Assembly (NCBI RefSeq): GCF_900184795.1
Contig: NZ_FXXN01000015.1
Location: 60,981 to 124,980 of the forward strand
From: Magnetospirillum sp. 15-1
GTDB lineage: Bacteria > Pseudomonadota > Alphaproteobacteria > Rhodospirillales > Magnetospirillaceae
Direction: 5' to 3'
Length of the DNA stretch: 64,000 bases
This document shows positions 16,577 through 25,416 of the stretch, one piece after another. The position numbers and the translations under genes were made by a program. The first letter of the stretch is position 1. The number at the start of each line of letters is the position of its first letter. The notes below the pieces were generated by a model, which saw nothing but the letters and a program-made list of their open reading frames with translations, had not been told where the DNA came from and did no database searches.

Positions 16577-17073
16577 ACCTCGATCTCCCCCAGCTTGGCC
16601 TGGGTCTCCTTCAGGCGGTCGGCCTTCTTCTTCATGTCGTGCTCCATGCGCTTGATGCGCTTGTCCAATTCCTCGATATGGGCGAGGCGTTCGACCCGCT
16701 TCTGCTTGTTGTAGCCTGAGGTGAAGCGCTTGATGCCCCAATCGGCGGTGACGAAGAACAGGGCGGCGCCCGCCACCAGCACGATGATGGCCGCCACGCC
16801 GCCATAGGCGCTGTTGACCGCCACCATGGCGCCCCAGAAGCCGATGGTCACCAGCGACGACGCCGAGGCCAGCACCAGCCGGTTGACCGTCTGGTCATGG
16901 CGCGTCTGGCGTTTCTCGTGCTCGCGCATGGCGTTGACGATCTCTTCCTTGGCGATGGCCTGCCAGGTGCGGAACGACATGCCCTTGACCGTCCGGTTGT
17001 CGCGGATGGTCTGTTCCAGCTTGCGCACCAGATAATCGGCCTTTTGTTCCGGCGTCGGGCCTTCGGCGGCCAA
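16573..17073 (-). CDS. Small membrane protein with two TM segments and C-terminal coiled coil, unknown function
   Basis: 166 residues from a TTG at 17073 preceded by GGGAGACGGGA. The N-terminal part (TPEQKADYLVRKLEQTIRD) is helical and soluble. Two hydrophobic helices follow (about 72-90 LVLASASSLVTIGFWGAMVA and 95-115 GGVAAIIVLVAGAALFFVTA). A highly charged coiled coil (about 128-163, RIKRMEHDMKKKADRLKETQ) forms the C-terminus. I do not recognise the family. Its stop overlaps the hydrolase GTG, so the two proteins are likely made together. It lies 43 bases downstream of the FemAB/GNAT-like gene on the same strand. Confidence 0.7.
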   Translation of the reverse strand: MAAEGPTPEQKADYLVRKLEQTIRDNRTVKGMSFRTWQAIAKEEIVNAMREHEKRQTRHDQTVNRLVLASASSLVTIGFWGAMVAVNSAYGGVAAIIVLVAGAALFFVTADWGIKRFTSGYNKQKRVERLAHIEELDKRIKRMEHDMKKKADRLKETQAKLGEIEV

Positions 17074-17116
17074 ATCCCGTCTCCCGCGGTGTCGAGGTCC
17101 GCAGTCTAAACGCGGC

Positions 17117-18283
17117 TCAGCCTTTCCGGAAAGGCCCTTCCATGGCCTGCTCGGCCATGTCTTCGGCCACCATGGCGCGCTCGTGGGCCAGATAGCGGGC
17201 CACCGGCTCGGCCAGGCCGGGATCGGCGATCCAGTGGGCGGAATAGGTGGGGACCGGCAGATAGCCCCGGCTGACCTTGTGTTCTCCCTGAGCGCCGGCC
17301 TCGACGCGGGCCAGGCCGTGGGCGATGGCGAAGTCCAGGGCGCGGTAGTAGCACGCCTCGAAATGCAGGAAATCCACCTGCCGCCCGCCTCCCCCGCCCC
17401 AGGTGCGGCCGTAGAGCGTGTCGGCGCCCAGCATGTTGAAGGCGGCGCCCAAGGGCTCGCCGTCGGCTTCCGCCCACACCAGCACCACGCTGTCGGCCAG
17501 GACCGAGGCCGACAACTCCTCGAAGAAGGCGCGGTTGACATAGGCGCGGCCCCATTTGCGGTCCACCGTGGCCTGATAGAAGGCATGGAAGACGTCCCAG
17601 TGCCGCGCCTTGACGTCGCCGCCCACCAGGGTGGAGAGGCTGACTCCCGACCGCGCCACCGCGTCGCGCTCCTTGCGGATCTGCTTGCGCTTCCTGGAGG
17701 ACAATTGCCCAAGGAAGTCTTCGAAACTCCCATAGCCCTGGTTGCGCCAGTGATACTGGCTGCCCAGGCGCTGCAGATAGCCGGCCTCGCCCAGGCCGTC
17801 ATACTCGGCCTCGGTCGGGAAGGTGACATGCGCCGAACTGACGCCCAGCCGCCGGGCCAGATCGATCATGGAGCTTGCCAGCACCCGGCGCAGCCGCTGC
17901 CCGTCCTCGGCCGGATGGACCAGCAGGCGCGGCCCGGTGACGGGGGTGAAGGGCACGGCGCATTGCAGCTTGGGATAATACTTGCCGCCGGCCCGCTCGT
18001 AGGCCTGGGCCCAGCTCCAGTCGAAGACGTATTCGCCGAAGGAATGGCTTTTGAGATAAAGCGGCGCCGCCGCCAGCAGCCGCCCCTCGCCGTCGCGCAC
18101 CGCCAGATGGCGCGGCAGCCAGCCGGTGCGCGAGCAGGCGGACCCGGACCGCTCCATGGCGTCGACGAAGGCGTGGCGGATAAAGGGATTGTCCGTGCCG
18201 GCACAGGCATCCCACTCGGCGGCCTCGATCTCCGAGACGGCGGACAGGATGGTGACGGTCAGATGTTTTTCTCCATCGGGCAT
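17117..18283 (-). CDS. GNAT/FemAB-like protein of the DUF482 (peptidogalycan-type) family
   Basis: 388 residues from ATG 18283 (CGGGG upstream). DUF482 proteins are predicted acyltransferases of the GNAT/FemAB superfamily; no substrate is established. Matching stretches are AGTDNPFIRHAFVDAMERSG, LAAAPLYLKSHSFGEYVFDW, YYPKLQCAVPFTPVTGPRLL, SRKRKQIRKERD, GRTWGGGGGRQVDFLHFEAC and the C-terminal GEHKVSRGYLPVPTYSAHWI. A longer in-frame extension to 18403 overlaps the region where the divergent FAD-linked gene begins and is rejected. It is the first gene of a minus-strand run with the two-TM protein, hydrolase and flavoprotein. Confidence 0.83.
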   Translation of the reverse strand: MPDGEKHLTVTILSAVSEIEAAEWDACAGTDNPFIRHAFVDAMERSGSACSRTGWLPRHLAVRDGEGRLLAAAPLYLKSHSFGEYVFDWSWAQAYERAGGKYYPKLQCAVPFTPVTGPRLLVHPAEDGQRLRRVLASSMIDLARRLGVSSAHVTFPTEAEYDGLGEAGYLQRLGSQYHWRNQGYGSFEDFLGQLSSRKRKQIRKERDAVARSGVSLSTLVGGDVKARHWDVFHAFYQATVDRKWGRAYVNRAFFEELSASVLADSVVLVWAEADGEPLGAAFNMLGADTLYGRTWGGGGGRQVDFLHFEACYYRALDFAIAHGLARVEAGAQGEHKVSRGYLPVPTYSAHWIADPGLAEPVARYLAHERAMVAEDMAEQAMEGPFRKG

Positions 18284-18420
18284 GCCCCGAAGATGAGGGC
18301 GATCGGGAGGAATTCCAAGATGTGCATGCCCGTCATGACGCATCCCGCCCCTTCGGGGAGTATCAATTCCTGTGCCGGAAGTGCTATGGGAGGGCCCGCA
18401 CACCCCGAACCTCGCGGATC

Positions 18421-20025
18421 ATGAGCGCTCCCATCGATTTCTCCTCGCTGCCCCAGGCGGAGTTGACCGACGACGGCGGCAAGCCCATCAGGGCCCGCCT
18501 GCTCGCCACCCGCCATATCGCGTCGGCGGTGGCCGAGGCGGTGCGCGCCAACTGGGCGGTGATGCCGGCCGGCGGACTGACCAGCGCCATCGGGTCCTAT
18601 GACTACAAGGACGAAGAGATCGCCGGTTTCGCCGGCATCGTCGCCATCCGCCCCAAGGGCGCGCTGACCGCCGAGATGGTCGCCGCCGATACGCCGCTCG
18701 CCCGGATCGAGACCCATCAGGTGGCCATCGATGCCGGCAAGGGACTGGTATCGGCCGGTGCCGGCCTGACTTTCACCCAGGTCAACGCCGCCCTGGCCGA
18801 AGCCGTCGGCCCCAACGCCCGCGTCCTGGTCGACCTGACCAGCATCGGTTCGGCCTTCGTCGGCGGCGTGGTAGCGACCGGCGGCATGGGGCCGCTGCGC
18901 CTCAGCCCGCTGGGCACCCTGGACGCCGTCTGCGTGGCCGATGGCGGCGACGAGCCCCGTCTGGCCGAGGCCGAGGCCATGGCCGACGTGCAGGGCATGC
19001 AGGGCTGGACCGGCATGGTCACCGCCGCCCGTTTCCGCTTCTTCGAGGTCCCGGCCGGCGAGTTCGGTCTGGTGCTGCCGGTGCAGGGCTCGGACGTGGA
19101 CACCATCGCCGGCCTGTTGTCCTGGCTGCGCCCCTGGACCCGCATTTCCCTGCCCGAAGCCGGTGGCCGCGTCACCGGCGAGGGCGGCGAGACCGTGCTG
19201 AACGGCATCGAGCTGGTCAGCCGCGATTCGCTGGAGACCTTCATCGAGCACTCCGAGGAGCCGGCCCGCTCCAAGGCGCAGGGGCTGCTGCAATCGTGCG
19301 AGTATGCCGGCGCCGACATGCTGGCCTGCCTGACCGGCTGGTCGGAACTGTCCATCGACGATGTGCTGATGAGCCTCCTGGACCCCGAGACCGAGACCAT
19401 CGGCGGGGTGATGATCGATTTCGGCGTCGGCTTCTCGTCGGGGGCCGAGATGGAGACCTTCCGCGCCATCCGCGAGGGTGCCCCCGATCTGGCGCGGACC
19501 AAGGCGCGCGTCGTTCAACCCGGCAAGCTGAAGCCGTGGAGCACCTCGACCGACATCAATATCGTGCTGCCCGCCGATACCGGCGCCATCGTCGCGGTAC
19601 TGGAGGCCTATGCCGATTACCGCGCCGCCATCCGTTCCCTGGCCCGCGAGTTGAAGGGGGCCGTCGAGGTCGAACTGTCGGCCTACGGCCATCTGTCGCC
19701 GTCGGGCATCGATCCCCACCACCGCGTCACCCTGTTCGCCGCCCTCGGCGCCGAGGCGGCCCTGGCCGGGGCGCGTCAGGCGGTGGCGGCCAACAAGCGG
19801 ACCCTGATCCACGATCTGATGTTCGCCGCCAGGAGCCATACCCTGCGGGTGACCGGCGGCGAGAAGGGGGCGCCGTCCCTGGTGGAGATCGCCCGCGCCG
19901 CCGGCGGCGAGAACCGCCTGCCCGAGGACCTCAAGGCCGCCTTCGCCCGTACCCGCGCCGCCGTGATGGCGGCACCGGTCCAGTTCAGCTTCCGCGCGCC
20001 ACAGGAATTGCGGACCGGCGACTGA
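18421..20025 (+). CDS. FAD-binding oxidase/dehydrogenase-like protein (PCMH-type FAD domain)
   Basis: 534 residues from ATG 18421. The N-terminal half looks like a PCMH/FAD_binding_4 domain of the glycolate-oxidase/lactate-dehydrogenase type: AVAEAVRANWAVMPAGGLTS, GFAGIVAIRPKGALTAEM, GLVSAGAGLTFTQVNAALAE, and DLTSIGSAFVGGVVATGGMG, the Gly-rich FAD loop. The C-terminal half (VELSAYGHLSPSGIDPHHRV) resembles the cap region with a His-rich metal/substrate site. The exact enzyme is not identifiable. It is divergent from the FemAB/GNAT-like gene, and its stop abuts the stop of the convergent kinase with no gap. Confidence 0.72.
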   Translation: MSAPIDFSSLPQAELTDDGGKPIRARLLATRHIASAVAEAVRANWAVMPAGGLTSAIGSYDYKDEEIAGFAGIVAIRPKGALTAEMVAADTPLARIETHQVAIDAGKGLVSAGAGLTFTQVNAALAEAVGPNARVLVDLTSIGSAFVGGVVATGGMGPLRLSPLGTLDAVCVADGGDEPRLAEAEAMADVQGMQGWTGMVTAARFRFFEVPAGEFGLVLPVQGSDVDTIAGLLSWLRPWTRISLPEAGGRVTGEGGETVLNGIELVSRDSLETFIEHSEEPARSKAQGLLQSCEYAGADMLACLTGWSELSIDDVLMSLLDPETETIGGVMIDFGVGFSSGAEMETFRAIREGAPDLARTKARVVQPGKLKPWSTSTDINIVLPADTGAIVAVLEAYADYRAAIRSLARELKGAVEVELSAYGHLSPSGIDPHHRVTLFAALGAEAALAGARQAVAANKRTLIHDLMFAARSHTLRVTGGEKGAPSLVEIARAAGGENRLPEDLKAAFARTRAAVMAAPVQFSFRAPQELRTGD

Positions 20026-21828
20026 TCACAGCGCTTCGGACGGCGCCGCCGTGGGCAGCCAAATATGCACGGTGGTTCCCTTTCCGGGCTCGGACTCCAG
20101 CCACAGCCGGCCACCGTGAATCTTGACCACCTTCTGCGCCGAGGCCAGCCCCAGGCCGGCACCGGGAAAGGTCGAGCGGGAATGCAGGCGCGAGAACGGC
20201 CGGACGATGCTCTGCAGGTATTGCGGATCGATGCCGATGCCGTTGTCACGGATGTCGATGCGCCAGCCGTCCTCCATGGCCTCGGCGGTGACGGCCACCT
20301 CGGGCACCACGTCGGGCCGCACGAACTTGATGGCATTGCTGATCAGGTTCTCGAACAGGATGAACAGCAGCACCGGATCGGCATGGAGAATGGGCAGGTC
20401 GCCGACCCGGAACTCGGCCTTGGTCCCACCGGACATGGCGCGGCAATCGACGATGGCCTGCTCCACCACCCGGCGGCAATCCACCGGGGCGAAGGCGGCC
20501 ATGGGGCGGTTGGAACGGGTGTAGTCCACCAGCCCCTTGACCAGCAGGCTGAGCTGGTTGGCGCCCTCGCGGATGAAGTTCATGCTGCTGATGGCCCGTT
20601 CGGGCAGGTCGGCACCGAACTCGCGGTCCAGGCGCTGGGTATAGGCCAGGATATAGCGGATCGGCTCCTGCAGATCGTGGGAGGCGGCGAACAGCATGCG
20701 TTCCAGTTCCGCCTTGGCTTCCAGCAGCATGTCGGCGCTGTGCTTTTGCACCGTCACGTCGCGGATGGACGAGCGCGAGCCCAGCGGCTCGCCCGCCCCG
20801 TCGAAGATGGGTTGCCACGACATGGCCACCCACTGGACCGCGCCCGCCTTGGTCAGGATGCGGAACTCCATGTCGTGGCCGGATAGTCCGCCCTTGGCGG
20901 CCGCCAGGAAATCACGCACCTGGGGGCGGTCCTCCTCGACCACCACGGGCAGGGGGAAGTCCGCCATGGCGTGGCATTCGGCCACGCTGTAGCCGGTGAT
21001 GCGCTCCACCGCCGGGTTGACCCAGCGCAGGTGACCGTCGACGTCGAACCAGTTCTCCCAGGCATAGGTGTAGTCGGCGATGGCGCGGAAGCGCTTCTGG
21101 CTCTCGTCCAGGTCGAGGATGCGCGATTCCACCGCGCTGGACATGGAGTTGAAGGCCTGGGTCAGCACGGCGATCTCGTCCTTGCCCTCCAGTTTGAGGC
21201 GGATGGAGAAGTCGCCGCCCGCCACCTTGAGCGACGCCCGGGTCAGCAGGGTCAGGTGACGGGTCAGCCAATAGCCGATGGCGGCCAGCAGGGTGACGGT
21301 CAGCACCACCTCGCCGATGGCGATGCCGACGCTCTGATGCAGCAATTCACGCCGCGCGATGCCGAGGAAGGCGGTGTCCAGGCCATAACGGGCCTCGCCA
21401 TAGCGCTGTCCCAGGAACACGATGTCGAAGGCGCCCCGGTACTCGCCCAGGTCGGCCGACAGCACCTTGTCGGCGGGCGGCAGCGGCGCCGCCGCGTCCC
21501 GGCCCCAGGCGGCCACCACCTTTCCGCTGCTGTTGGTCACCACCATGTAGGTGATGCTTTTGGAGGTGCCCCAGCCCTCGACGATGCTTTGCAGCGCCGC
21601 GTAGTCGCGCTCGGCCAACTGGCCCGCCAGGGTGATGTTGAACGAGGCTTCCTGCGCCTGCAGCCGGAGTTCGGTGCTGGAGCCGAGATGGCTTTCGATC
21701 AGACGGACGCTGTTGGTCACCAGCAAGGTCAGCATCACCACCTCGACCACCACGCTGAACACCAGCAGGCGGAGCCGCAGGGAGTTGACCGGACGGACGG
21801 ACGGAGGGCGCGAATAGCCGAAGCTCAA
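20026..21828 (-). CDS. Membrane sensor histidine kinase (TM-HAMP-PAS-HisKA-HATPase)
   Basis: 600 residues from a TTG at 21828 that overlaps the upstream binding-protein stop (TTGA). TM1 is at about 17-43, followed by a periplasmic domain (about 45-165), TM2 at about 167-188 and HAMP at about 190-240 (LKVAGGDFSIRLKLEGKDEI). PAS is at about 245-362 with ITGYSVAECHAMADF. HisKA is of the phytochrome-like class with H384 (ASHDLQEPIRYIL). The ATPase is intact (FENLISNAIKF, RDNGIGID, PGAGLGLASAQKV). Coupled translation with a PhnD-like periplasmic protein suggests the pair forms one sensor, with ligand bound in the periplasm and signalled through HAMP (inference). No response regulator is adjacent. 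Confidence 0.9.
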   Translation of the reverse strand: MSFGYSRPPSVRPVNSLRLRLLVFSVVVEVVMLTLLVTNSVRLIESHLGSSTELRLQAQEASFNITLAGQLAERDYAALQSIVEGWGTSKSITYMVVTNSSGKVVAAWGRDAAAPLPPADKVLSADLGEYRGAFDIVFLGQRYGEARYGLDTAFLGIARRELLHQSVGIAIGEVVLTVTLLAAIGYWLTRHLTLLTRASLKVAGGDFSIRLKLEGKDEIAVLTQAFNSMSSAVESRILDLDESQKRFRAIADYTYAWENWFDVDGHLRWVNPAVERITGYSVAECHAMADFPLPVVVEEDRPQVRDFLAAAKGGLSGHDMEFRILTKAGAVQWVAMSWQPIFDGAGEPLGSRSSIRDVTVQKHSADMLLEAKAELERMLFAASHDLQEPIRYILAYTQRLDREFGADLPERAISSMNFIREGANQLSLLVKGLVDYTRSNRPMAAFAPVDCRRVVEQAIVDCRAMSGGTKAEFRVGDLPILHADPVLLFILFENLISNAIKFVRPDVVPEVAVTAEAMEDGWRIDIRDNGIGIDPQYLQSIVRPFSRLHSRSTFPGAGLGLASAQKVVKIHGGRLWLESEPGKGTTVHIWLPTAAPSEAL

Positions 21829-22688
21829 TTCCCACTCCTGCTCTTATGACTGATCATGTCGGCATAGGGACGGGCCCGCCTGATGTCGTCGGCGTCGATG
21901 GGAACCAGCCCCTTGAAGCCGCCGGCCTTGAAGAACGCCTTTCCCCGCTCGGTATCGCCAAAGCGGCCAAGCGCGTCGCGGATCACCCGGACGGCTTCGT
22001 CTCCCAGCCGGGCATGGGCCAGGATGAACTGATGGGGCATGTGCAGACGGCTGGGAAAGAAAACCACCCGGTCGCGCAGATCCTCGGGAACCTGCTGCAT
22101 CACCGAAGGGCTGCTGATGGCCGCGTCGGCGTCGCCGATGGCCACCGCCCGGATGGCGGTGGAATGGCTGGCTACCTCGCGCAGGTCGTAATCCTTTCCC
22201 GCCCGCAGGTGGTAATCGACCCACAGCCAGGTTTCGGCCACCACCGACAGGGCCGCCAGCCGGTCGGCGGTCAGGACGCGCCGGCCGCGCAATTGCGCCG
22301 CCTCGCGCAATTCGCTGCCCTTGGGCACCACGATCAGCGGCGTCAGTTCCTGGTCGTAGTGGTACAGCGGCACATAGCCGCGATCATAGGCCAGCACCCC
22401 GAAATGGGGCGCGGCGACCAGCACGTCGAATTCCTCGGCCTGCACGTCGTCCAGATAGGCCTGGAAGTTGGGGGCGGTATAAAGCTCCACCGGACGGCCA
22501 AGGGCCTCCTGCAGATGCTGGCGCAGGGGATCGTACAGGCTGAGCAGGCTGAGCGTGGCGATGGTGGGCAGCAGCCCGACCCGGACGGCGCCCGAGGGCC
22601 GGGGCTCGGCGTCCGCCCCCATGGGCGCCATCGCCGTCACCAGAACCAGGACAACCCGGAACATGAATCGGCCCAAACCCGGAATCAT
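21825..22688 (-). CDS. PhnD-like periplasmic binding protein, paired with a sensor kinase
   Basis: Exported protein of 287 residues from ATG 22688, which follows GGGGGAGAAC. The signal peptide is RFMFRVVLVLVTAMAPMGADA. The mature protein starts AVRVGLLPTIATLSLLSLYD, typical of phosphate/phosphonate-type (PhnD) binding proteins. It continues with AYLDDVQAEEFDVLVAAPHF, LRGRRVLTADRLAALSV, AVAIGDADAAISSPSVMQQV and HMPHQFILAHARLGDEA. There is no transporter gene nearby. Instead the stop overlaps the kinase start, so the ligand-binding protein probably works as the kinase's sensor. An upstream in-frame start at 22733 is less likely because it displaces the signal peptide. Confidence 0.83.
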   Translation of the reverse strand: MIPGLGRFMFRVVLVLVTAMAPMGADAEPRPSGAVRVGLLPTIATLSLLSLYDPLRQHLQEALGRPVELYTAPNFQAYLDDVQAEEFDVLVAAPHFGVLAYDRGYVPLYHYDQELTPLIVVPKGSELREAAQLRGRRVLTADRLAALSVVAETWLWVDYHLRAGKDYDLREVASHSTAIRAVAIGDADAAISSPSVMQQVPEDLRDRVVFFPSRLHMPHQFILAHARLGDEAVRVIRDALGRFGDTERGKAFFKAGGFKGLVPIDADDIRRARPYADMISHKSRSGN

Positions 22689-22938
22689 TGTTCTCCCCCG
22701 CCTGAGGCGGCAACCATAGCATGCCCGAAACACCCGGCAAGTCTATTGAACGGACCGTCCCGCCGTTCCCGCCCGGTAGAATCCCAAGCCTTTTGGAATA
22801 GGTCGAAATATTTGCGCTCAAGACATAAACTATTAAAATCTCGGGCGTACCGTGTAGGGTGGAATTTCCTCCCCGATGGGGAATCGGGAAGGAAGCGACA
22901 GGCGGGGTTCGGGAGCCTCCAGTCGGACAAGCATCGTT

Positions 22939-25338
22939 ATGAAGCTTAAGGGCGGTTGTAAGGGTAAGTTTTCCACCAAGCGCATGGCCTCGGCGCCGCG
23001 CTGGAGGAAAACTCGTCCTGAATCCAGATCCTTGCACCACCTGACCCCGTTCGAACGTCTTGCCCTTCGCGCCGCCCAGCGCCGCCGCCAGATGGCGGAA
23101 CAGGCAGAGCAGGCCGTGGCCCCGGAACTGTCCGCCCCCTTGCCTCCGCATGGTCCCGACCTGCCGCCGGCCCTGCTGGCCGAACGTCTGATCGCCTGGT
23201 CGAGGAACGCCCTGCGCGGCTCCGGCTCCACCCTGGCCGAGCTTCCGGCCAAGCTGCCGCAATCCGGCCTCCTGGGAACGGTCTGCCGCATCCTGGCGGC
23301 TCCCTGGACCGGTCTGGTGGGCGGATTGCGCGCGGCCTTCGCGCCGGTCACCGCCGAGGGGGACCGCCAGCGCGGCACCTCGGCCTTCCACGGCCCGCCG
23401 CGGGAAGTCTCCGCCCCGGCCGGCCCCGCCATGCACGACGACAAGGCCCGCGCCATCATCGCCGCGGCGCTGGCCGAGGTCCCGGACAAGGGTGATCCGA
23501 CCCTGCCCGCCGACCTGTCGGCCCTGGCGACGCTGCTGTCCGAGCCGCCGCCCACCGACGATTTCAGGGCGTCCGATCTGGTCCGCGACTGCTTCGCGCC
23601 CCAGGGTGCCGTCGGGTTGCAGAGCCGGGCGCTGTTGGGCGTCGCGCTGCGCCTGACCCGGGAATTCGGCCTGCCGACCCGCCTGCCGCTGGCGGCGGAC
23701 CGGGCGTGGCGCATGCTCGACCCCATCACCTTCCAAGACGAGATGGCGGCGCAACTGGCCGCCATCCATGCCTTCATCTCCGACTGGCAGAAGTCCCAGC
23801 AGACCTTCCTGGTCCTGGAATTCGGCGAGATCAGCCTGATCGAATGGCTGTTCGAGAGTCTGCATCCCGGACAGCACACCGACCTGTTGTTCGAGGTGAT
23901 GAACTTCAAGGTCCTGTCCAACCGCCGGCAAGGCATCCTGCGGCGCATTCCCCACCGGGTCCGCAAATTCGTCAAGGATGCGGGCGCCGGGCACGAAGCC
24001 GTCCTCTATGCCGCCGGCACCCATGCCTATCTGAACCGTCTGGTCACCACCCACGGCTTCACGCCCATCGTCGAAACCGCCGTCACCTGCCTGGAAGAGG
24101 TGGAGAAGGTCCTCGAGAAGCTGAAGCCGCCGGCCGCCCTGCCGGGACCGGCCGGGGAAGGCGAGGGTCAGGCCCTGGCCCGCATCACCCCGGTCAAGAT
24201 GCCGGCCTCGGAACTGGCCGACCGGGCCATCGCCGCCGCCCAGACCAATGCGGCCCAGTCCGCTCCAGTCCAATCCGCTCCGGCCCGGCCGCTCTCGGCT
24301 CCCCCGGCCCCGGCCGCAGCCCCCGTGGCGCCGCAGCCCCTGGCCATCCAGCCGCTGCCGCCCCGGCCCGCCGGCCAGGAAGTCCCGGCCCAGGTCCCGG
24401 CCCTGGCGACGCCGCCCCAGGCGGCGGAAGGTGTCCGCCCCGCCGTCGTCCGCCTGCTGCCCAAGCACATCCGCGCCGGCGCGGTGCTGACCATCCCGTC
24501 GCGCTCGGCGGGACGGATTCCCATGGGCCGCATGTTCTCCACCGACGGCGCCACCGCCGCCTCGGTACCGGCCATCTCGGTCAAGAGCGAGCTGACCCGG
24601 CCGGCCGGCCGGCCATCGCGCCTGCCCGGCCCGATCGACGCCGTCATCCCGCCCAGCCTGCCCCATCTGGGGCTGCCCGCTCCGACGGTCGAGGCGGCGC
24701 GAGCCGCCCCGGCCCTGCCCGCCCCTCAGCCCGCGACTGCCGCCGCACCGCCCGCACCGGCGCCGACCCATACGCTGACCGGCCGGGTCAATCTGGCCCC
24801 GCCCGGCAAGCCCGCCCCGGCCGCAGCCCCCACGGCGGCGGCCCGCGTCGCCGTGATCAAGCCCGCGGCGCCCAAGCCCGCGGCTCCTCCGGCCGTCACC
24901 CGGCAGACAGCGGTCGCCGTGGCCGCTGCCACCCCTCCGGCGACAGCGGGCGACAACATCACCAAGCTGACCATGGTGCAGAAGCGGCGCCTGCCCATCA
25001 CCCAGGCCCTCAAGCGCCAGTCGGTGATGCGGGTGCTGCGCGGCGAGGATGCCGAGGCCATCGCCCTGTCCATCGGCATCAGCCGCGCCAAGCTGGACGA
25101 TTGGGTCGACAAGTTCATCGCCGCCGGTGCCGGCGCCCTGTCCACCAGCCGCAAGCGCAAGTCCGAGGAACTGACCGTCGACACCCTGCGGGCCAAGCTG
25201 GCCGAGGTCCTGGCCACCGCCCAGCTGATCGAGCAGGTGATGGAATCCTCGCTGCCCCGCCGTCCCCTGATGCTGGCGGCACCCCAGGAGACCTCCGGCG
25301 AAACGCCGCCGCGCCGCTCGCGGAAGAAGCAGGTCTGA
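22939..25338 (+). CDS. Large paralogue of the HTH-tailed protein at 1588-3345, with long Pro/Ala-rich linker
   Basis: About 799 residues if started at ATG 22939; starts at 22876 and 22984 are also possible because ribosome sites are weak and early codon use is unlike the rest. Compared with 1588-3345, the same structured block recurs (DKGDPTLPADLSALATLL, MAAQLAAIHAFISDWQK, LVLEFGEISLIEWLFESL, VMNFKVLSNRRQGILRRIP). A much longer linker of about 350 residues, very rich in Ala and Pro, follows. Then comes an HTH-like block (RQSVMRVLRGEDAEAIALSI, AKLDDWVDKFI), a helix (VDTLRAKLAEVLATAQLIEQ) and a basic tail. The protein is unrecognised. The family looks like a helical domain tethered to a DNA-binding domain by a flexible arm. 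Confidence 0.68.
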   Translation: MKLKGGCKGKFSTKRMASAPRWRKTRPESRSLHHLTPFERLALRAAQRRRQMAEQAEQAVAPELSAPLPPHGPDLPPALLAERLIAWSRNALRGSGSTLAELPAKLPQSGLLGTVCRILAAPWTGLVGGLRAAFAPVTAEGDRQRGTSAFHGPPREVSAPAGPAMHDDKARAIIAAALAEVPDKGDPTLPADLSALATLLSEPPPTDDFRASDLVRDCFAPQGAVGLQSRALLGVALRLTREFGLPTRLPLAADRAWRMLDPITFQDEMAAQLAAIHAFISDWQKSQQTFLVLEFGEISLIEWLFESLHPGQHTDLLFEVMNFKVLSNRRQGILRRIPHRVRKFVKDAGAGHEAVLYAAGTHAYLNRLVTTHGFTPIVETAVTCLEEVEKVLEKLKPPAALPGPAGEGEGQALARITPVKMPASELADRAIAAAQTNAAQSAPVQSAPARPLSAPPAPAAAPVAPQPLAIQPLPPRPAGQEVPAQVPALATPPQAAEGVRPAVVRLLPKHIRAGAVLTIPSRSAGRIPMGRMFSTDGATAASVPAISVKSELTRPAGRPSRLPGPIDAVIPPSLPHLGLPAPTVEAARAAPALPAPQPATAAAPPAPAPTHTLTGRVNLAPPGKPAPAAAPTAAARVAVIKPAAPKPAAPPAVTRQTAVAVAAATPPATAGDNITKLTMVQKRRLPITQALKRQSVMRVLRGEDAEAIALSIGISRAKLDDWVDKFIAAGAGALSTSRKRKSEELTVDTLRAKLAEVLATAQLIEQVMESSLPRRPLMLAAPQETSGETPPRRSRKKQV

Positions 25339-25416
25339 TCCTCCTTTTCCGAGCTTCGCCATGCCACGGGCAAGGCCTATGCTGGCCCTGAACCCGCGAT
25401 CATCGGGAGAGCCGCC

